The notes under the pieces are model-generated. The model made no database searches and had not been told where the DNA came from. It was given only the letters and a program-made list of their open reading frames with translations. Below are positions 1 through 11,667 of a DNA stretch of 64,000 nt, piece by piece (the stretch's first letter is position 1; each line of letters starts with the position of its first letter). This DNA comes from Ancistrus triradiatus. Its lineage: Eukaryota > Chordata > Actinopteri > Siluriformes > Loricariidae. Position numbers and translations under genes: made by a program. The DNA lies in NCBI GenBank assembly GCA_025084515.1, contig JAJAGP010000885.1, positions 207,693 through 271,692 on the forward strand. The letters run 5' to 3'.

Positions 1-1466
1 AGCTGAGTTGGCTAACGTAATAATCATAGTGTATTTAAACAGTCCTCTCTGTATAAATAAGAAAATGTGACAAAACAAACAAAAGGCTCACAAATCCCAT
101 TTACATCTATCTGTGACAAATGCAGACGCAGCTTATCACCAGTTAACTGTTTAGTTAACTATGGGCTTATGTTAGCTGGAGTAGTGTTGTACAGTAGCAT
201 AAAAGTTAGCTATTAAAGTTAACAGTTATATGTCAACAGTTAAGTTTTTTGAAGAAAATTCTGTCCTGTCTGGTTTGTGTGATAGTGCTGTACATTATTG
301 GTAACAGCACTGATACCAGGGAAGTGGAAAGACAGGAATGAAGTTTGGATGGTGTGAGCACTGAGTTCCTTTTCCAGTTTGCATATTCATGTCTATTCAT
401 AAATCCCTGCACTCATTACTAGGGTAAATGGGTAAAGTTGTTCGTGTGCACTTTCTGCAGTTTCTTTGAAATTATACTAATATATTAAACTACTTAAAAT
501 GCAACACAGACTGAATTCTTAATGGTTTAAATTACACCCTCTGGTAAATTTTAAGATTATGCTAACTGGTTCAATTACTTATGTTATGTGTGGAGGGTGT
601 ATGAATATTCCTAATGGTCTAACCAATATAAAAACACTTAAATGCTGTAGTCATTACTTCAATCCAAATTCGATGTGGTTGAGCACAGAGCTAAAACAAC
701 AAAATGAATGTCATGGTGTAGTTAGTGAATGACTTATTTGTATACATGATATTCTTATTCGTCTGTCAGTGGTTGTGATTAAATTAGTTTGTCTATAGGG
801 TGAGTTATTAGAATAATAATGATATATGTGGAAAACCATTTCTGAATAAAAATATAGAAAAAAAGATTTCCCTAGCAATTTTAAATAGTGTGTGATAAAT
901 ATATTCTGTTTCAAAGACTGGGTTATCTGTTTAAAGCATGCAATAACATGCTTCCTCACTTAAGAAACCATAACAACATCAAACTAAAAGAGGTGCTCTA
1001 TCATTGCTTGAAATGATGGAGCTTTCGCATTAGCAATTAGCTGTCTCTAGCCGCAATGAGCTTGTTTACAAGTAAACTAGCAAAATATAAACAAAAGTTT
1101 ACCCTGTGTCCCAATCCCCCTGCCAGTAATGCGGCTGGGCTAAAATTTAATATTCATTAGCGTCAAAGACTGCCTTAGACAGAGATATATGAGCACAGCC
1201 GCTCAGCAAAAACAAGCTGAGCTGACTAATGGTTTCATTAGCAGTGGCAGCCAACCTATTGCAAGTGCATGCTTACAAATGCCTAGGGTCCATAAATATC
1301 ACAATATATTCCTCAAATTGTAAAATTAATACGTGTAAAGACTAAAACCTAATTCTTACACACAGCGTTATGATTTATACCCATTTTGTTGTAATGGAGC
1401 AACATAAAATATAACAGAAGATGTAATATAACAGAAGAGCATTAGGACAAAACACTAACCATATTT
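1..1466. other. ptprg intron 2: AT-rich single-copy-like DNA
   Basis: No gene, repeat family or good splice-flanked exon recognised. Positions about 960-1290 are less AT-rich and contain homeodomain-like ATTA cores and a TGTTTAC forkhead-like site, so they are a possible regulatory block. Confidence 0.4.
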
Positions 1467-2975
1467 TACAGTGGTGCTTGAAAGTTTGTGTACCCTTTAA
1501 AATGTTCTATATTTCTGCATAAATATGACCTAAAACATCATTGGATTTTCACACAAGTCCTAAAAGTAGATAAAGAGAAGCCAGTTAAATAAATGAGACA
1601 AAAATATTATACTTGGGTCATTTATTCATTGAGGAAAATGACCCAATACCACCCTGTGCAGCAAGAACTGCCACTAAACGTTTCCTGTAACTGTTGATCA
1701 GTCCTGCACACCGGCTTGGAGGAATTTTAGTCCATTTCTCCGTACAGAACAGCTTCAACTCTGGGATGTTGGTTTGTTTCCTCACATTAACTGCTCACTT
1801 CAGGTCCATCCACAACATTTCAATTGGATTAAGAGCAGGACTTTGACTTGGCCATTCCAAAACATTAACTTTATTCTTCTTTAACCATTCTTTGGTAGAA
1901 GGACTTGTGTGCTTAGGGTCGTTGTCTTGCTGCATGACCCACCTTCTCTTGAGATTCAGTTCATAGACAGATGTGCTGACATTTTCCTTTAGAATTCTCT
2001 GGTATAATTCAGAACTCATTGTTCCATCAATGATGGCAAGCCATCCTGGTCCAGATTCAGCAAAACAAGCCCAAACCATGATACTACCACCACCATGTTT
2101 CACAGATGGGATAAGGTTCTCATGCTGGAATGCAGTGTTTTTCCTTTCTCCAAACATAACACCTTTCTTTTAAACAAAAAAGTTCTATTTTGGTCTCATC
2201 CGTCCACAAAACATTCTTCAAATAGCCTTCTGGCTTGTCCACATGATCTTTAGCAAACTGCAGATGAGCAGCAAGGCTTTCTCCTTGCAACCCTGCCATG
2301 CACACTATTGTTGTTCAGTGTTCTTCTGATGGTGGACTCATGAACATTAACATTAGCCAATGTGAGAGAGGCCTTCAGTTGCTTAGAAGTTACCCTGGGG
2401 TCTTTTGTGACCTCGCCAACTATTAAATGCCTTGCTCTTAGAGTGAACGTTGTTGGTCGACCACTCCTGGAAGGGTAACAATGGCCTTGAATTTCCTCCA
2501 TTTGTACACAGTCTGTCTGACTGTGGATTGGTGGAGTCCAAACTCTTTAGAGTTGTTTGTATAACCTTTTCCAGCCTGATGAGCATCATCAACTCTCAGA
2601 AATCTCCGTTCGTTCGTGCCATGATACGTTTCCACAAATGTGTTGTGAAGAGCAGACTTTGATAGATCCCTGTTCTTTAAATAAACAGTGTGCCCACTCA
2701 CACCTGATTGTCATCCCATTGATTGAAAACACATCACACTAATTTCACCTTAATCCTAGATGTTCACATACTTTTGCCACTCCCTAATATGTGATATTGG
2801 ATCATTTTCCTCAATAAATAAATGACCAAGTATAATATTTTTGTCTTATTTGTTTAACTGGGTTCTCTTCATCTACTTTTAGGACTTCTGTGAAAATCGG
2901 ATAATGTTTTAGGTGATATTTATGCAGAAATATAGAAAATTCTGAAGGGTTCACAAACTTTCACGCACCACTGTA
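1467..2975 (-). mobile_element. Tc1-like transposon, near full length (DD34E family A)
   Basis: About 1.5 kb between TA dinucleotides. Terminal inverted repeats of about 190 bp start CAGTGGTGCTTGAAAG at the left and match the reverse complement at the right end. The shared inner part contains CTAAAAGTAGATAAAGAGAA-type sequence and the TTATACTTGGTCATT motif. The transposase lies on the minus strand. This is the best preserved member of the most frequent family here. Other pieces lie near 13.4, 18.0, 27.5, 55.9 and 60.7 kb. Confidence 0.92.
1660..2622 (-). pseudogene. Tc1 transposase, frameshifted
   Basis: Cut-and-paste transposase of the Tc1/mariner DDE superfamily, now broken. From the ATG at 2622, fragments in different frames give an N-terminal helix-turn-helix (FGLHQSTVRQTVYKWRKF), a second HTH (LTLANVNVHESTIRRTLNNN), the first catalytic Asp in WTDETKIELF, GGGSIMVWACF, the second Asp in QQDNDPKHTS, and the Glu in NPIEMLW. 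Thirty-four residues separate the last two (DD34E). All three catalytic residues survive, but at least two frame breaks near 2120-2300 and 2440-2500 prevent a continuous protein. Confidence 0.9.
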
Positions 2976-5174
2976 GTTAACCTCATTTCCATTATGCGGA
3001 AACTTTGTCTGCAGTTTGAAGCTCAATAGAGGAAAAAAACTCAATAATGAGCCAAGTTCGCACAATGGAAAACATGGAAATATTGACCTTTTAAAACATG
3101 TTTCTTCTTCTTTAAATGCTTGCATTTAGTGCTTAATGACACAATCTGATGCAAAATAGAGAACTAATCCATGAAAACCTATCCTAAATAAAGCATCTGC
3201 TCTTTTTCAATTCCATTTTGTGCCTGCTGGGGTTAATGTATATTGCTCTGAATGTTATTGCCAAATTGGAAAGGCAGAAACGGAAGACTGAAGCTAATCA
3301 TTCCTATTTTAGGATTGGCTGTGTCCTATTATCAGCCAAATACACTGGCTTTACCATAGCAACCACACACACACACACTCTGCAACACAAGCAGTAACAA
3401 AATCTAACTATCCACTCTAATTTCATCATCATTACCACACACTCAGAGCTCCTCTGCCAGGCTCAATAGCAAGGGTGAAAGTAGGTGTGCGAATGGTCGT
3501 CTTTGGATCAGCTCCAAATGAGCAGGGTTGCTATCACATCACTGTCACAGATCGAGAGCTGTGACAAACAACTCATATTCAATGGCCAACAAAGAGATCC
3601 ACACCCATAGCCAAATGCAATAAATGTTAAATGAAGGAGCTTTCATGCAAATTACTTTTAGTTCTATGAGTTATATTTCTTTACATTACATACAAGCCTG
3701 ACTTTTATTAGTCAGTTAATGCTTCTACCTTAATGCTAATCCATTAAATTCGTGCCTGTGCTTAGTTCCACCTAATTAGCTTAAGGATATTTTATGACGA
3801 TGTCTTAAGATACCCTGACTGATTAAAATCCAATACCTATATCTCTAGGCCAAGGACGTGATTCTCAAGGGACAGCAAGGGAGATTTCCTGTTTGACAGA
3901 TTAAGGTCAGATCACTTTCCAATGGGAGAGAATAAAGTCATGTTTCTCTTTTGTAAAGGAAAGGGTACTCCTCTTACCCAATTAATGAGAGAACAAGTAG
4001 GTCGTTTCAAAGCACTAGGTCCACAGCCATGGTCTACACAAAACTGTACTAATTGACAGCACTTTCCACAAATGTTTTACTAGTTTCCTTTCACGACCAA
4101 TTTAATAAACTAACAAAGGAAAATATCCTGCCATGGGCAATTTAGAATTTTGAATGTAACACCACAGTATCCGACACACATTAAAACAGTATGAATAAAT
4201 TCAGTCCACAGGACCACTACACTTCCACATTTCTACTCTATAGAGGTGCGACAGGAGCTGGGAGACATCATGCAGATTGTGTGTTCCAGGTATTCCTGAA
4301 TGGTACTCTATTTTAAACACACGCACATAAATGGTAGGTAGCTTAATAAAAATAGGAGTTACAGTTTGCAGTTACAGTTTTTAATTGTTGCCCCGAAAAT
4401 AAATAATGCAATGTTTTATGATAGACATCAATTGTATGTAACATTGAGACTGTACATTGCAATGTTAATAATGTACCTCCAATAACCAACATAATCCATT
4501 TTCCTGTTGTTAGTACAAGCTCCAGGACGTTGATGGTTTGTTTATGTAGGCTATACTAGTGCAGTTCTGTTGTCTTAAGTTAACTCATATTAAAACCTGC
4601 CAACGATTTTTCTACCTACTTAATATTCTTAGTTTTTGCCCTCTACTACCGTCACTTCTTATTTATAACAACTCTCATTACTTTTACTTTAATGAATGAT
4701 TTACCACTGTTTAGTTCTATACACTATAATCAACTATATATGCTAGTTCACCTATAAGCAATTTAAAGAAGTCTGGTAGTGTCTGGATTTTCTATATGTA
4801 AATCCCATTTTCATTTAGCTGATTTCTTAAAGTTCTGCCAAAAGCACTGACACTTGTTTCAGTACATTTGTTTTTAAATTGTTTTATTGTGCAATTTCTA
4901 TTCTTTTCTAGGCATATTGTTTTGAGCTTTCTATCCTGACGCTTTGACATCTCCCTCGGTTTACGAACATGTTTTCCTTTTATAACCTTCCCACTTTGTT
5001 TAGACTTTCACCAATTTTAAACATACCTGACCGGAAACAACCAACATATTTTGTCACACTCCTTGCTGGAGTTTTGTTGTGGTCATGTTTCTTTCAAGCA
5101 ATAAAACATTTTTTGGTGGATTTTTTCCCCTCAACATTGATCCTTAATATTTTCCTGTACTTGTTTTGGAAAAA
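2976..5174. other. ptprg intron 2: no feature recognised
   Basis: AT-rich DNA with a short (AC)n at 3365-3380 and an octamer ATGCAAAT at 3644-3651. No repeat family, exon or RNA gene could be supported. The ORF at 4969-5190 resembles nothing I know and has no coding signature. Confidence 0.4.
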
Positions 5175-5395
5175 TACAGGGTGTCTATAAAGTAAGTCCC
5201 ACTTTAATAAATGTGTTATTCACCAACCAGTGTGCAAGAGAGGCTGTTTTCAGATTTATATGAAGCACAAGGAGCCCAGGTTTTATCCATATTATATCGA
5301 TTCAATTTGAGTCCACGTCTGATGCAGTGAATATGTATATATGATATGAACATATGTATTAATAAAGATAAGACTTATTTTATAGACACCCTGTA
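5175..5395. mobile_element. Short inverted-repeat transposon (MITE)
   Basis: A 221-bp unit bounded by TA. Its left end ACAGGGTGTCTATAAAGT is mirrored by the right end, whose reverse complement reads ACAGGGTGTCTATAAAAT. There is no coding capacity. TA target and terminal repeats suggest a Tc1/mariner-type non-autonomous element. Confidence 0.8.
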
Positions 5396-6195
5396 TGCTA
5401 TTAGTGAAATTAATTACATTTGTTTGACATATGCTTCACAGACTCATAATTGTTGAGCTAAATTTAAAATATACTTGGTGAAATATAAAATATGGTGAAT
5501 TATTACCAGGACTAGTACCTTGTAAATATGAGATCACATCTAATAGTGACAGTGTGTGAAGTTTTATCTATTTCTTGAATATTTTCTAAGTAATTCACAG
5601 TAAATTTATAATTCTCCTTAATCGCTTATTCTTGACAGTGACAATAATTATAATGAACATACAGTATTATAAACACAGTCTGTAGGTAGCAGTCTACAAA
5701 ATCTGAATGCACCTGCATGACTTTCAACATAAGTCAGAACACTAGAACCGAAATGTTGGCAGGACTTCATCTCTCTGTTCCACGTTATTTATTTACTTAT
5801 TTAGATCAGAGTCATCCTTTCCTGCTATACCTCTATGGGAATCTTGTATGGATTCTGGTTTACACTCCTCCACCTGCAATCAACATATTCCCAGGTTACC
5901 CTGTTCCATTCTATGGATAAAGTGTCTGCAGAATCTACACAAGCAAACCACAGCATTAGCTCAGGGCAGGTATTTAGATTTTCATATGCAGATACTCACA
6001 TCCTTATACCGCCGATGCCCCTCCAATTCAACTCTCATGCTCTTAGTATGCAGCAGAGTTTCTGCCCTATAGCAGTCAACTTAAACTCCTTACTGAAACT
6101 GAAAGACACTTACAGTATGAAAAAAGCCACATGACTTAGTCAGTTGGTTTGAACCCTTAAGTGTTTAAAACACTTTTGTCCTGCTTGGCTCTGGT
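5396..6195. other. ptprg intron 2: no feature recognised
   Basis: No family, exon or RNA gene recognised. Several overlapping ORFs between 5717 and 6134 have no protein-like composition. Confidence 0.35.
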
Positions 6196-6262
6196 GGGAT
6201 TCAGCCCCTCAACCTTCTGGTCAATAGTCCAGTATCTTAACTGCTACTCCACCACTGTCTTA
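6196..6262 (-). repeat. SINE fragment (type S, head only)
   Basis: The reverse complement resembles the tRNA-related head of the type S SINEs at 8062 and 11355, including the run corresponding to TTAAGATACTGGACT. It is cut off by the adjacent (CA)n tract. Confidence 0.5.
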
Positions 6263-6269
6263 TATATGC

Positions 6270-6272
<3 letters not shown>

Positions 6273-6353
<81 letters not shown>
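6273..6353. repeat. (AC)n microsatellite, about 40 units
   Basis: Uninterrupted AC dinucleotides over about 80 bp. ORFs predicted across it encode only Thr-His or Val-Cys runs and are artefacts. Confidence 0.98.
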
Positions 6354-6357
<4 letters not shown>

Positions 6358-6361
6358 ACAT

Positions 6362-6605
6362 GGGCTTAAGCAGGGGGACACGCCTGACACTGCAAGATCC
6401 GAGTCCCTCTCGGCATAGTGTGTTACTGATGGTAGCCTTGTTACATTGGTCCCAGCTCTCTGCAGGTCATTCATCAGGTCCCTCCGTGTAGTTCTGGGAT
6501 TTTTGCTCACCGTTCTCATGATCATTTTGACCCCACAGGATGAGATCTTGCGTGGAGCCCCAGATCGAGGGAGAATATCAGTGGTCTTGTATGTCTTTTT
6601 TACTT
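6362..6605 (-). pseudogene. Tc1-like transposase relic, HTH region
   Basis: The minus-strand translation gives a proline/arginine-rich linker (RSGAPRKISSCGVK) followed by IMRTVSKNPRTTRRDLMNDL. This is typical of the second DNA-binding helix-turn-helix of a Tc1 transposase, from a subfamily different from family A. The catalytic domain is absent. The piece is squeezed between (AC)n and (TA)n tracts. Confidence 0.75.
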
Positions 6606-6623
6606 TTTTACTGAATATTTTGT

Positions 6624-6662
6624 ATATACATACAAATATATGTGTATATGTGTATATATGTA

Positions 6663-6710
<48 letters not shown>

Positions 6711-6726
6711 TACACATATATATTTA
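6624..6726. repeat. (TA)n/(TATG)n low-complexity tract
   Basis: Alternating TA with TATG and TACA interruptions, able to form cruciforms. It carries no gene. Confidence 0.95.
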
Positions 6727-7104
6727 TATGGAATCCATGTGCAGCTGATGCTTTTAAATTCAGTAAAAAGATAAATAAACAGGGAGGAAAGAGTTCCCAG
6801 TGTTCTGTTAGTCAAGACACTGTCCATCTGCTGTGTGGGAGTGTTTTGTATTTAGCAAACATGATGCCGCATAAAAAAAGCAATTTGTCTACACTACTTT
6901 GCTTCTGTTGTCATAACTAGAGACAACACCAGAGCAGAAGGCCTTTGTCGAATTTTGGATGTAATATTCACTCAATGCAAGTGGTTCCAAAAACCCATGA
7001 AGCTATAACTTTCATTTTAAGCTAGTTTGTTTTGTCATTAAAATGTTTGCATTCCCAATATAAGGTTAAATTATAAATTTAAGCAATGTTAAACAGTGTG
7101 TTAT
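6727..7104. other. ptprg intron 2: no feature recognised
   Basis: Unassigned AT-rich DNA ending in GTTAT, which is the left copy of the target duplication of the solo LTR. Confidence 0.4.
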
Positions 7105-7672
7105 TGTCACAGCCACGTCTCTTGTCACATTTTCCACACTCCTGTTCCCAGCACGCTTCACTCCTGCCACGTCACCCCCTATGTCATGCAGTTCATCACT
7201 GATTATGCTCAACAGACTCCTGTTTGGTTACTATTATTCCGGTTATTTAATCACCAAGCAATTTATGGTTCTTTTCAAGGTTTCTTCATCGTTGCACTTT
7301 TGCACTCCTATTAATCAGAGCATTGTAACTTTTACTCCGGTCTGCCGATCCAGTCCACACATCCCACTCTGTGTCTGGACTCTGTCATACGTTGTGTTTA
7401 TTTGATGCCCTGTGCATAAATCCTGGCTCCATATCCCCAGTAAGAACCCCGCTCTGCTTCAGGTCCCTACTCTGTTTTTCCCTGCCTGGTTAACTGTTTA
7501 TCCTGTGTTAGTTCTTGGGACTGGTTTAACCTCAGTTTTTGCCCTGCTTCTCTTCCAAGACTCTATATTACGTGATTTGTTTCTCTGTCTGTTTTTACCT
7601 TTGTTCTGGTCGTCTAGATTTGGATTGTTTATTTTGTTTGTTCTGGTATTTTCCTATGTTTACTTACAATAA

Positions 7673-7984
7673 CCACCACTTCACACTAAGCAGGTCATGG
7701 GTTCAACCCCAGGGTGGAGCAGCCTGGGTTCTTTCTGTGTGGAGTTTGCATGTCCTCCCCGACTTGGCATTGACTTGAGTGTATATGTATATATCTATAG
7801 CTATCTATCCTATATATATATATATATAGATAGATACCAGGTTACATCCACAATAGTCATATATATATATATATATATATGACTATTGTGGATGTAACCT
7901 GGTTTATAGATTTAACCTTGTGTGTGCTACTGAAATGGCCATTGATGCTGATAGTGACATTAAATAAACAAAATAAACAAAGAA
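7673..7984 (+). mobile_element. Retroposon (type T head) nested in the solo LTR
   Basis: Flanked by identical 11-bp copies of ACTTACAATAA (7662-7672 and 7985-7995), the mark of target-primed reverse transcription. The body has a tRNA-like box B (GGTTCAACCCC), the TGTGGAGTTTGCATGT block, a TA-rich middle, and a tail ending GTGACATTAAATAAAC. The same head-plus-tail arrangement occurs at 59333-59608. It is younger than the LTR it interrupts. Confidence 0.85.
7836..7903. repeat. 68-bp perfect palindrome
   Basis: Arms of 25 bp (ACCAGGTTACATCCAC... and its exact reverse complement) surround (AT)9, so the whole 68 bp is self-complementary. A second, imperfect palindrome of ATCTATC/GATAGAT around (TA)n lies at 7800-7835. 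Both are inside the nested retroposon. Confidence 0.95.
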
Positions 7985-8061
7985 ACTTACAATAAAGCTG
8001 CTTGAAACAGCTCTCTGCATTCGCCTCCTGCTTTATGCCAGATATGACAGTTATAACTGTA

Positions 8062-8256
8062 CATTTACATTTTACATTTACAGCATTTAGCAGACTCCCT
8101 TATCCAGAGTGACTTACAATTGCTACAATCTTACTATCCAAGCAATTGTGGGTTAATGGTCTTGCTCAAGGACCAAGCAGGGGCAGCTTGGCAGAGGTGG
8201 GATTTGAACCCTGGACCATCTGGTCCAAAGTCCAGTACCTTAACCAGTAGGCCCAT
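8062..8256 (-). repeat. tRNA-derived SINE, type S, near full length
   Basis: Reverse complement: a head with GGTTAAGGTACTGGACT, box B GGTTCAAATCCC, a middle ending ACCCACAATTGCTTGG, and the tail TCTGCTAAATGCTGTAAATG, a 3' end shared with L2/CR1-type LINEs. This is one of several copies of this family in the window. Confidence 0.85.
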
Positions 8257-8458
8257 GTAAATGATGTTCTATTTGTAACTAGTTCCAACAGAATATTATT
8301 TAGTGTATCCTCTTTAAATACCAGGGTTTTAAGTTATGCGTTTATGTTAATACTTCTGACTTATTTTTGAATTTTTATAATGCTTTATAAAAAATATTTA
8401 CATACATGTCCATTACTGATAAATGGCTATAATATACGCATACATTATTACATTACCA

Positions 8459-8849
8459 TAGGACCCTATGAAATCAATTTCATTTTTTCCAAAATTCCAT
8501 AAAAAATTTTCCCCTTTCCGATTTTTATAAGTTTTTAACAAAGTTTTTCTTTAACACTCTAATAACTACAATGAAACAAACAATACACGAAACACTTCCT
8601 CATAGACATGCGTCAGCACCGGTCTCATAAACAAACACGTGCAGGCTGAGCCATGGTTAAACCTCCTGAATGAACTGAATTCTGAATTTGTTGAAAGCAC
8701 TTTGCCGTTCATATGTTGCTGTGTGCCGCTGTCAAATAGAATCTGTTATATGACACTGAGTGCATTTCCGTTTTCATATCTGAAGTTTTTATTCCTCTGT
8801 TCTATGATTCCGTCCATATTCTCTGCATCGTGTAAGTCATAGGGCCCTA
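8459..8849. mobile_element. hAT-type MITE
   Basis: A 391-bp non-coding unit with terminal repeats TAGGACCCTATG and CATAGGGCCCTA, inverted with one mismatch. It is flanked by 8-bp CATTACCA and CATTACAT, six of eight identical, consistent with an aged 8-bp hAT target duplication. The internal ORF at 8639-8842 is not recognisable. Confidence 0.75.
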
Positions 8850-10159
8850 CATTACATCCTTTCATTCTAAGGTTGATATAAAGTGAACAGGAAAGACCAT
8901 TTAATCCAAATTATTTGCAGCTACACAGTAAGTCTAATTGTATACTTTTAAGTCTAATTGTATTTCATCATATTGTAGTTTCAACAACACACAGAAAAGT
9001 CTTCCAAAGCCTTGAATCAGCCTAAATACTGAATGTTACATTGCATTTTGCTGTTATGGGCAAAATAGTGTCTTTATCCACCTTAGAATGAAATCACAGA
9101 AGCCAGTCTTCACTTCTGGTGAGGTAAAGGCATGTCAGGCATTATTCCCTCCACTCTGTCTGCCTGCCTTTTTTAAACAAATCGTCGCTGGTCTGTTTAA
9201 TCTTCCACTGTTTGGGACTAAGCGATTGGCTCGTGCTGTGTGAAAAGGGGAATTACATCCGTTCCACCAGCCTGACAGATCCTCCTTCTCCCTCCTAGTA
9301 CTGTGGAACCTGCTTCCCTGTAGCTGCCACCGAGGTCTGCATTTTTAAAGTATTGAACACTCTCAGCAACTAGAGTGCTGTGCTGCTGTGTTCTAATGAA
9401 GGAACAAGCAAATGTGTCACAACATGAGGTCTGCTGTCAAAATGGCTCATATGCTCTGATTATGTAAAATCGCTGCATGATACATGGTAGCACTGAGGGT
9501 GACGAGACAAATTATGACTGCAGCGGTGCAGGGTTTAGTGAACGCTGCTGTCCTGTTAAAAATTTGCCTAAACAGCACATGCAGTTCCCAAGACTGATCG
9601 AGCAATAATGCACATTTAGAAAAAAAGAGTTATGTTTTATGTATACACTACAAGCAAAATTAAATCTTATACAACAATGCATCTACGTTATGTTTTAGCT
9701 CAGTGAATACTCATATTGATCACATGGACACATGCAATGGCAAAAAAAGAGTCTGGAACTACATATTTAGGTCTCTGTTCAGTGGGTCAGAAAATAAACT
9801 CAACTAGAACCACTTTATAAACAACACTACATTTCTAGGGCAATTTCATCGCTTCCAGGAAGCAAACTGCATCATAAATTTAGTTTGAAATATACAATTA
9901 CATGACATATCCCCAGTACATATCTGGCAAGCACTAAGCAGCTTTATTGAAAATCAACGCTTCAACAAGCCACCAATTTGAAAAATACTTCTGCATATTT
10001 GAATTCTCACTCACAAGGTCAATTGCTGATGTCCGCAATAATTTAAAAGATGCAACATTCCAATGCAAATAGACACAAATGTAGTAGTTTTTAAGAATCT
10101 GTTTCTACTGATGCATTTTGTCAGCAATCATGTATCGTGATAAATATCGTGGATTGTGA
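8850..10159. other. ptprg intron 2: single-copy-like DNA, possible conserved block
   Basis: No repeat family recognised. Positions about 9060-9620 have balanced composition and long stretches without low complexity, unlike most of the window. This makes them a candidate for a conserved non-coding element, which only a cross-species alignment could show. Confidence 0.35.
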
Positions 10160-10285
10160 TATATATATATATATATGTATATATATGTATATATATGAAT
10201 ATATATTTTATATATGTATATATATATATATATACGTATATATGTATATATATATATTTATACATATACATATATATATATGTAT
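10160..10285. repeat. (TA)n with TATG/TACA interruptions
   Basis: Simple-sequence tract about 125 bp long. Confidence 0.95.
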
Positions 10286-10329
10286 GTGAATATGTCTATA
10301 TAGCAATAATAAGAAGTTTAAAATGACCA

Positions 10330-10600
10330 GTGCTGTAACGAACCTTCCTGGAAGAACTTGCCTTTGTTTTATGCCACACAGTGAAGAGGATGTTTATGGT
10401 TCAAGATTTGCAGAAAACTGTACAATTTTGACTCACCAAGTCCTGAACAGATTCCATGTCTAAACCAACGAGCATTTGGAAGGCATTCCAGAAGGAAGAA
10501 TTTTCTTTAATCTTTTATCAATTACCAGGAGATTTTAAATAAAAATCTGTTTGCCTTGTTTGCCAGTAGGACGATGATCCAAAACATATGGTACCAGTCA
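10330..10600 (+). pseudogene. Weak Tc1-like transposase relic
   Basis: Only the segment around 10570-10590 is suggestive. It translates to DDDPKHMV, a decayed form of the QQDNDPKHT block holding the second catalytic Asp. The upstream sequence has stops and cannot be aligned by eye. It could be chance. Confidence 0.35.
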
Positions 10601-11012
10601 AAATGACGTGCTTGCTTTAAAACTTGTATTTAGGTATTTTATTCAATTCAATTCAATGTATTCAATTCAACAGGCCTTGAGGCAATAAATTAATACAAAT
10701 GAACTGTTTGATGTTTATATGTGTTTGCTGATAGTAAAGCATTTATTTCAGCTGTAATCTGTGGTGCTGATAACTGGCGATTGATTCTAATATGCTTGTC
10801 ATCTGCAGCAGAGGTAGCACATGGTCTTCCTTTCCTAAAATGATCAGGTTTCAGAACTTCTGCTATTTTCCTAAATGACTGGTCATGATTTCAAAAAGTA
10901 ATTATAGACTGACATTTCTCTTTGCTTAGTTCAGCTTTCTGCAGTATTATTTGATTATTAAAAGGCGATTAAAAAAAGAGAAATTTCTTCCAAATAGGTC
11001 ACTTTCCACTCT
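10588..11012 (-). mobile_element. Tc1-like transposon fragment, 5' part
   Basis: It begins TGGTACCAGTCAAAA, the end typical of a widespread fish Tc1-like family. It continues with degraded minus-strand HTH coding sequence (the GCAGCAGAGGTAGCACATGG and TCTTTGCTTAGTTCAGC regions). No catalytic domain remains. Confidence 0.6.
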
Positions 11013-11025
11013 ACTTTGCCACAAT

Positions 11026-11315
11026 ATTAATTCATTTATTCAATTTCTTAATCCTGATCAGGGTCACAGGAAAGCAGCTCAGCAGCTCAGGGCGCAAGGC
11101 AGGAACAGCCCCAGATAAGGCACCAATCCATTGTAGGGTACATACACTCACACACTCCTACACAAGGAGCAGTTTAGAGACACCAATTAACCTAACACAC
11201 TTGTCTTTGGACTGTGGGAGGAAACCAGAGTACCCAGAGTAATTAATACACACGGAAAGGAAAGGACCACTCTACCTAGGACTGAACCCAGGACCTTCTC
11301 AGCCGCCCTCACAGC
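11026..11315 (-). repeat. tRNA-derived SINE, type T
   Basis: Reverse complement: head with box B GGTTCAGTCCTAG, then a middle containing CACAGTCCAAAGACAAG and TTAATTGGTGTCTC, and the 3' end CCCTGATCAGGATTAAG followed by AATGAATTAAT-like sequence. It belongs to the family at 38248-38540. Confidence 0.75.
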
Positions 11316-11354
11316 TTTAATGATAATAATATACAGTACTTGTGAAATACCTGC

Positions 11355-11536
11355 ATTCTATTGGCCTAGCGGTTAAGGGACTGGACTCTGGACCAGAAGG
11401 TCCAGGGTTCAAATCCCACTTCTGCCAATCTGCCACTGTTGGGTCCTTCAGCAAGACCCTTAACCCACAATTGCTTGAATTGTAAGACTGTACCAATTGT
11501 AAGTTGCTCTGGATAAGGGCGTCTGCTGTAAATGTC
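11355..11536 (+). repeat. tRNA-derived SINE, type S
   Basis: Head TGGCCTAGCGGTTAAGG, box B GGTTCAAATCCC, ACCCACAATTGCTTG and the tail GGATAAGGGCGTCTGC are in the order expected. An ORF reading across it is an artefact. Confidence 0.85.
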
Positions 11537-11667
11537 AAAATATTTTTGCTTGTTACCACAAAATTGTGATGTTGGTTTAACTGGCTTAAGTATTTTTACA
11601 AGTAAAAATCATTTTTAATGATGTTTTGGACAACCCTTTTTGCATGGACAAACCTTACTACTTAGTG

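Larger units (their letters stand above)
7105..8049 (+). mobile_element. Solo LTR of an LTR retrotransposon with 5-bp target duplication
   Basis: The unit starts TGTCACAGCC and ends AGATATGACA, giving inverted TGTCA/TGACA ends. It is flanked on both sides by GTTAT (7100-7104 and 8050-8054). A pyrimidine-rich body leads to AATAAA at 7991-7996 and a short GC-richer tail, as expected of an LTR with its polyadenylation signal. No gag or pol is next to it, so recombination between two LTRs probably left this one. A retroposon is inserted inside; without it the LTR would be about 620 bp. The host family was not identified. Confidence 0.85.

Noticed and set aside
6800..6830. Minus-strand TEHWELF, resembling the PTPRG exon 3 start (GPEHW)
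   Set aside because: The following residues do not fit the carbonic-anhydrase-like domain, and it runs straight into a TA repeat without a splice acceptor.
6161..6920. Several ORFs with Thr-His, Val-Cys or Tyr-Ile runs
   Set aside because: They are translations of (AC)n and (TA)n microsatellites. Only the minus-strand segment 6362-6605 has protein-like sequence.
10330..10600. Calling a full Tc1 element here
   Set aside because: Only one short catalytic-like motif is visible and no terminal repeats, so it is listed as a weak relic only.
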